DNA of 8,171 nucleotides. Origin: Microcoleaceae cyanobacterium UBA9251 (lineage in GTDB: Bacteria; Cyanobacteriota; Cyanobacteriia; Cyanobacteriales; Microcoleaceae). Both the position numbers and the translations under genes were made by a program. A model generated the notes under the pieces. The model did no database searches. It saw only the letters and a program-made list of their open reading frames with translations, and had not been told where the DNA came from. The stretch lies in the NCBI GenBank assembly GCA_003542015.1, contig DPLL01000132.1, positions 1-8,171 on the forward strand, read 5' to 3'. The stretch's first letter is position 1; each line of letters starts with the position of its first letter. This document shows positions 6,388-8,171 of the stretch, piece by piece.

Positions 6388-6423
6388 GACTACCCGTGAG
6401 TCCAGAACTACTAACTTCAAATT

Positions 6424-7605
6424 TTACTGCAACTGTTCGATTCTTTTACGCGCGTCTAGATACGCACTCGTTCTCCCTCCTTGTTTGTACAGTTCTGCTG
6501 CTTTTTGAAAGTCGGCAATTGCTTGGGGTTTGTCTTTGTTTTCGAGATGGGCTAACGCGCGATTGTAGTAGGCGTCGGCAAAGCCGGCATTGGCTTCGAT
6601 CGCCCGCGTGTATGCTTGAATAGCGCTGGGCCCACGGGTTGAATCGACGCTGCTGATGAGTGTGCGGGCATTGCCGATGTTGAAGTACAATTCGGGAGTG
6701 TAGTTGGACTTGGAAGCAAGTGCTTTGTTGAAATCGGCGATCGCCTCCCAAGCATCTCCTTGATCTAACCGCGAAAGTCCGCGAAAATAATAGGCTTGGG
6801 CATCTTGAGGATTAGCGCTGGATATGGGGCCTTGAATTGCGGGAGTATTGTCTACTTTCAACTCGGATTTGTTCATTCCCGCCGCCACCAGTTTTGCGAT
6901 AAAAGTATTGATCGGAACTGCTGCGTTAAATCCCGTTTTAATCGGTGCGACTTCGCCGGAACTGGTTTGCGCGAAACCGAATTCGCCTTGTCCGTGTAAG
7001 CCGATGACTCGGCCTTCGGAGTCGAAAACTGGCCCGCCACTCATACCACTCCAAGTTACGGCTTGATACCGCAATGTGTAACCTTCCGGGCGATTGCGTG
7101 GGCGGCTGGTAACGAGTCCGGGAGAGAGCTCTGGTTCTCTTTCTGCCCCAAAAAGTCCTCCGGTAGCGGGATAGCCGTAAACGAAGATTTGAGTGCCAAT
7201 GACGGCTTGATCGGAATCGGCGATCGTCGCCACTGGATATTCTTCTGGACTTTCAAATTTGACTACGGCTAAATCCGCGTCGTTTTGGGCTGTTTGTAAG
7301 CGGGTGACGGAGGTTGCTGGATAGTTTTTGCCGATCGAAGTGCGAACCGTGTATTTGACGTCGGCTTTTTCTACTACATGGTTGACTGTTAAAACTGTGT
7401 AAGTTTTGCCGTTTTTGGCAATAATTACGCCGGAACCGTCTCCTAGGGAACTGTTAATTTGTACTGTCAGCGGGCCGGCAATGTTGGCGACTGCTTGGGG
7501 AGTTTTGGCGATCGCCGGTTGGCTGATGATTATGGTTAAGGCGGCGACGCTGGTTCCTGCTAGCACGCTGCTTAAGGTGTCGAAACGAGAAAAATTTATA
7601 TTCAT
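6424..7605 (-). CDS. Exported trypsin-like serine protease with C-terminal TPR repeats
   Basis: A 393-residue protein. Residues 1-33 form a signal peptide (hydrophobic core about 13-28, cleavage likely after AIA at 31-33), so it should act in the periplasm or outside the cell. Residues about 40-245 are an S1C/HtrA-like trypsin domain with a complete triad: His76 in TVNHVV, Asp111 in NDADLAVV, and Ser189 in SGMSGGPVF. In place of the PDZ domains of HtrA/Deg proteases, residues about 269-375 carry three TPR-like repeats (AYYFRGLSRLDQGD, ELYFNIGNARTL, DAYYNRALAHLENKD), suited to protein binding. This architecture is common in cyanobacteria; the substrate is unknown. The ATG at 7605 is the first possible start, since an in-frame TAA lies 12 bases upstream. 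No clear Shine-Dalgarno site is seen. The nearest upstream gene on the same strand is 254 bases away, so it is probably monocistronic. Confidence 0.93.
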   Translation of the reverse strand: MNINFSRFDTLSSVLAGTSVAALTIIISQPAIAKTPQAVANIAGPLTVQINSSLGDGSGVIIAKNGKTYTVLTVNHVVEKADVKYTVRTSIGKNYPATSVTRLQTAQNDADLAVVKFESPEEYPVATIADSDQAVIGTQIFVYGYPATGGLFGAEREPELSPGLVTSRPRNRPEGYTLRYQAVTWSGMSGGPVFDSEGRVIGLHGQGEFGFAQTSSGEVAPIKTGFNAAVPINTFIAKLVAAGMNKSELKVDNTPAIQGPISSANPQDAQAYYFRGLSRLDQGDAWEAIADFNKALASKSNYTPELYFNIGNARTLISSVDSTRGPSAIQAYTRAIEANAGFADAYYNRALAHLENKDKPQAIADFQKAAELYKQGGRTSAYLDARKRIEQLQ

Positions 7606-7663
7606 GGCTATTGCTAATTAGTTTTCGGGTAGGGGGAGTTGGCTGCGGGCGATCGACCTTATT

Positions 7664-7696
7664 CTGTCATTCTGAGTGAAACGAAGAATCTCAAAG
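7664..7696 (+). repeat. Dispersed intergenic repeat (TCATTCTGAG type)
   Basis: The sequence TCATTCTGAGTGAAACGAAG followed by AATCTC closely matches a repeat (commonest form TCATTCTGAGCGAAGCGAAG) that I recognise from intergenic DNA of many bacteria, including cyanobacteria. ATTCT and AGAAT at its ends can pair weakly. It sits 59 bases upstream of the serine protease start codon, so it falls in that gene's leader or promoter region. Confidence 0.6.
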
Positions 7697-7831
7697 ATTT
7701 GCAACACCTTCGAGAGTGCGTAAGTCCCATTTCTGTTTTTGAGTCTATTATTGGGTTAACGTAGACTGCACAAGTTTTGTTCTTGTTGATAATTTTACTC
7801 GCTATTTTGTTCCCCGATTGTCTATCAGAAT

Positions 7832-7856
7832 GTAGAGGACTCGCTGCACATCCTAC
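7832..7856 (-). terminator. Weak hairpin after the toxin gene
   Basis: On the minus strand, starting 3 bases after the toxin stop codon, GTAGGA (7856-7851) pairs with TCCTCTAC (7839-7832), leaving a two-base bulge and an 11-base loop. No T-tract follows, so termination is possible but not established. Confidence 0.25.
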
Positions 7857-7859
7857 TTT

Positions 7860-8171
7860 TCAAAACTTAACAATACATAACTCGAACTCGGTACTGACTT
7901 CTTCCTTTGTCATATTTCCCTGTGCTACTTGCATAACTAAATCGTAGACTTGTTCGTCCGTTAAATTCAAATAAAAGCGATTCAAGCGCAAAAAGGTATC
8001 TGTTACCGCAAAGGCCGATCGCTTGTTACCGTCTATAAACGGATGATTCATCGCTATATGGTACAGATAAGCAGCAGCTTGTTCGGCAATTGTCGGATGC
8101 AAAAATTGACCGCCGAAAGTTGCTTGCGGTTGAGCTAAAGCAGACTCTAACAAACCTTCGTCTCTGACACC
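7860..8171 (-). CDS. doc: Doc-type toxin (Fic-fold, death-on-curing family), N-terminus cut by window edge
   Basis: The 103 visible residues run from GVRDEGLLESALAQPQATFG to the TGA stop. They include the Fic/Doc signature HPFIDGNKRSAF (visible residues 43-54), with the His, the Asp and the GNKR anion-binding loop intact, and the typical helix ending FLRLNRFYLNLTDEQ. Phage P1 Doc inactivates EF-Tu by phosphorylation; the canonical Fic motif HPFx(D/E)GN(G/K)R is linked to nucleotide transfer onto proteins. Which reaction this copy performs cannot be read from the sequence. The frame stays open to base 8171, and conserved residues GVRDEG precede the in-frame TTG at 8153, so that TTG is not the start. 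About 20-25 residues are probably missing. The antitoxin (Phd-like or AbrB-like) would lie just right of the window, upstream on the minus strand. Confidence 0.92.
   Translation of the reverse strand, partial: GVRDEGLLESALAQPQATFGGQFLHPTIAEQAAAYLYHIAMNHPFIDGNKRSAFAVTDTFLRLNRFYLNLTDEQVYDLVMQVAQGNMTKEEVSTEFELCIVKF

Larger units (their letters stand above)
5992..6423. other. Repeat-rich intergenic spacer (432 bases)
   Basis: This spacer lies between the starts of the nuclease-like gene and the 3' end of the serine protease gene, both on the minus strand. I see no gene in it on either strand. It holds a candidate promoter, a dispersed repeat (6079-6127), a 7-bp stem-loop (6176-6194), a heptamer array (6276-6317) and a 15-bp inverted repeat (6322-6387). 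The latter three follow within about 210 bases, which suggests an accumulation site for repeats. Confidence 0.7.
7606..7859. other. Intergenic spacer between toxin and protease genes
   Basis: A 254-base spacer without a visible gene. Besides the dispersed repeat at 7664-7696 it contains GTGCGTAAGTCC (7716-7727), a short motif I have seen repeatedly in cyanobacterial spacers. The protease promoter should be here, but I could not find a confident -10/-35 pair. Confidence 0.5.

Noticed and set aside
6396..6623. Short plus-strand frame overlapping the 3' end of the serine protease gene
   Set aside because: It lies antisense to the TPR repeats and has no recognisable domain or ribosome site.
5359..7605. 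Operon of the protease and nuclease-like genes on the minus strand
   Set aside because: A 432-base repeat-rich gap with a hairpin element and a separate candidate -10 box argues for independent transcription.
8151..8153. TTG at 8153 as the toxin start codon
   Set aside because: Conserved Doc residues GVRDEG lie immediately upstream in the same open frame, so the gene runs off the window edge.

Overview
The window looks like chromosomal DNA from a filamentous cyanobacterium, most plausibly of the Oscillatoriales/Microcoleus type. Five exact copies of the cyanobacterial octamer GCGATCGC (HIP1) occur where about 0.1 would be expected by chance. The spacers carry heptanucleotide tandem repeats and dispersed palindromic repeats typical of such genomes, and the gene content (filamentous-haemagglutinin-type exoprotein with a CHAT domain, trypsin-TPR protease, Doc toxin) fits. 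The assignment comes from pattern recognition, not a database search.

Layout. Positions 4-5154 (+) hold one very large gene for a predicted secreted or surface protein of 1716 residues. It has an N-terminal leader, a two-partner-secretion (TPS) domain, a long beta-helix-like repeat stalk with an internal duplication, a Pro/Ser/Thr/Ala-rich linker preceded by a tight cysteine pair, and a complete C-terminal CHAT (caspase-like) peptidase domain with an intact His/Cys dyad. A 204-base spacer with a heptamer repeat array and a dispersed repeat separates it from a convergent gene (5359-5991, -) for a 210-residue PD-(D/E)XK nuclease-like protein. The 432-base spacer 5992-6423 is repeat-rich: an inverted relative of the first dispersed repeat, a second heptamer array, and a 15-bp perfect inverted repeat resembling a small non-autonomous mobile repeat. 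Positions 6424-7605 (-) encode an exported trypsin-like serine protease with C-terminal TPR repeats. After a 254-base spacer with another dispersed repeat, the right edge cuts a Doc/Fic-family toxin gene (7860-8171, -).

How the genes relate. None of the four genes forms an obvious operon with another here: each is separated from the next by 200-430 bases. Two encode extracytoplasmic peptidases of unrelated folds. One encodes a probable nuclease-fold protein and one a toxin whose antitoxin must lie beyond the right edge. The most notable item is the TPS-CHAT fusion: a caspase-like domain, usually thought of as cytoplasmic, placed at the tip of a secreted beta-helix. Its transporter (TpsB/FhaC-like) would be expected just outside the window, probably to the left. 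That expectation, and any functional link among the four genes, is inference.
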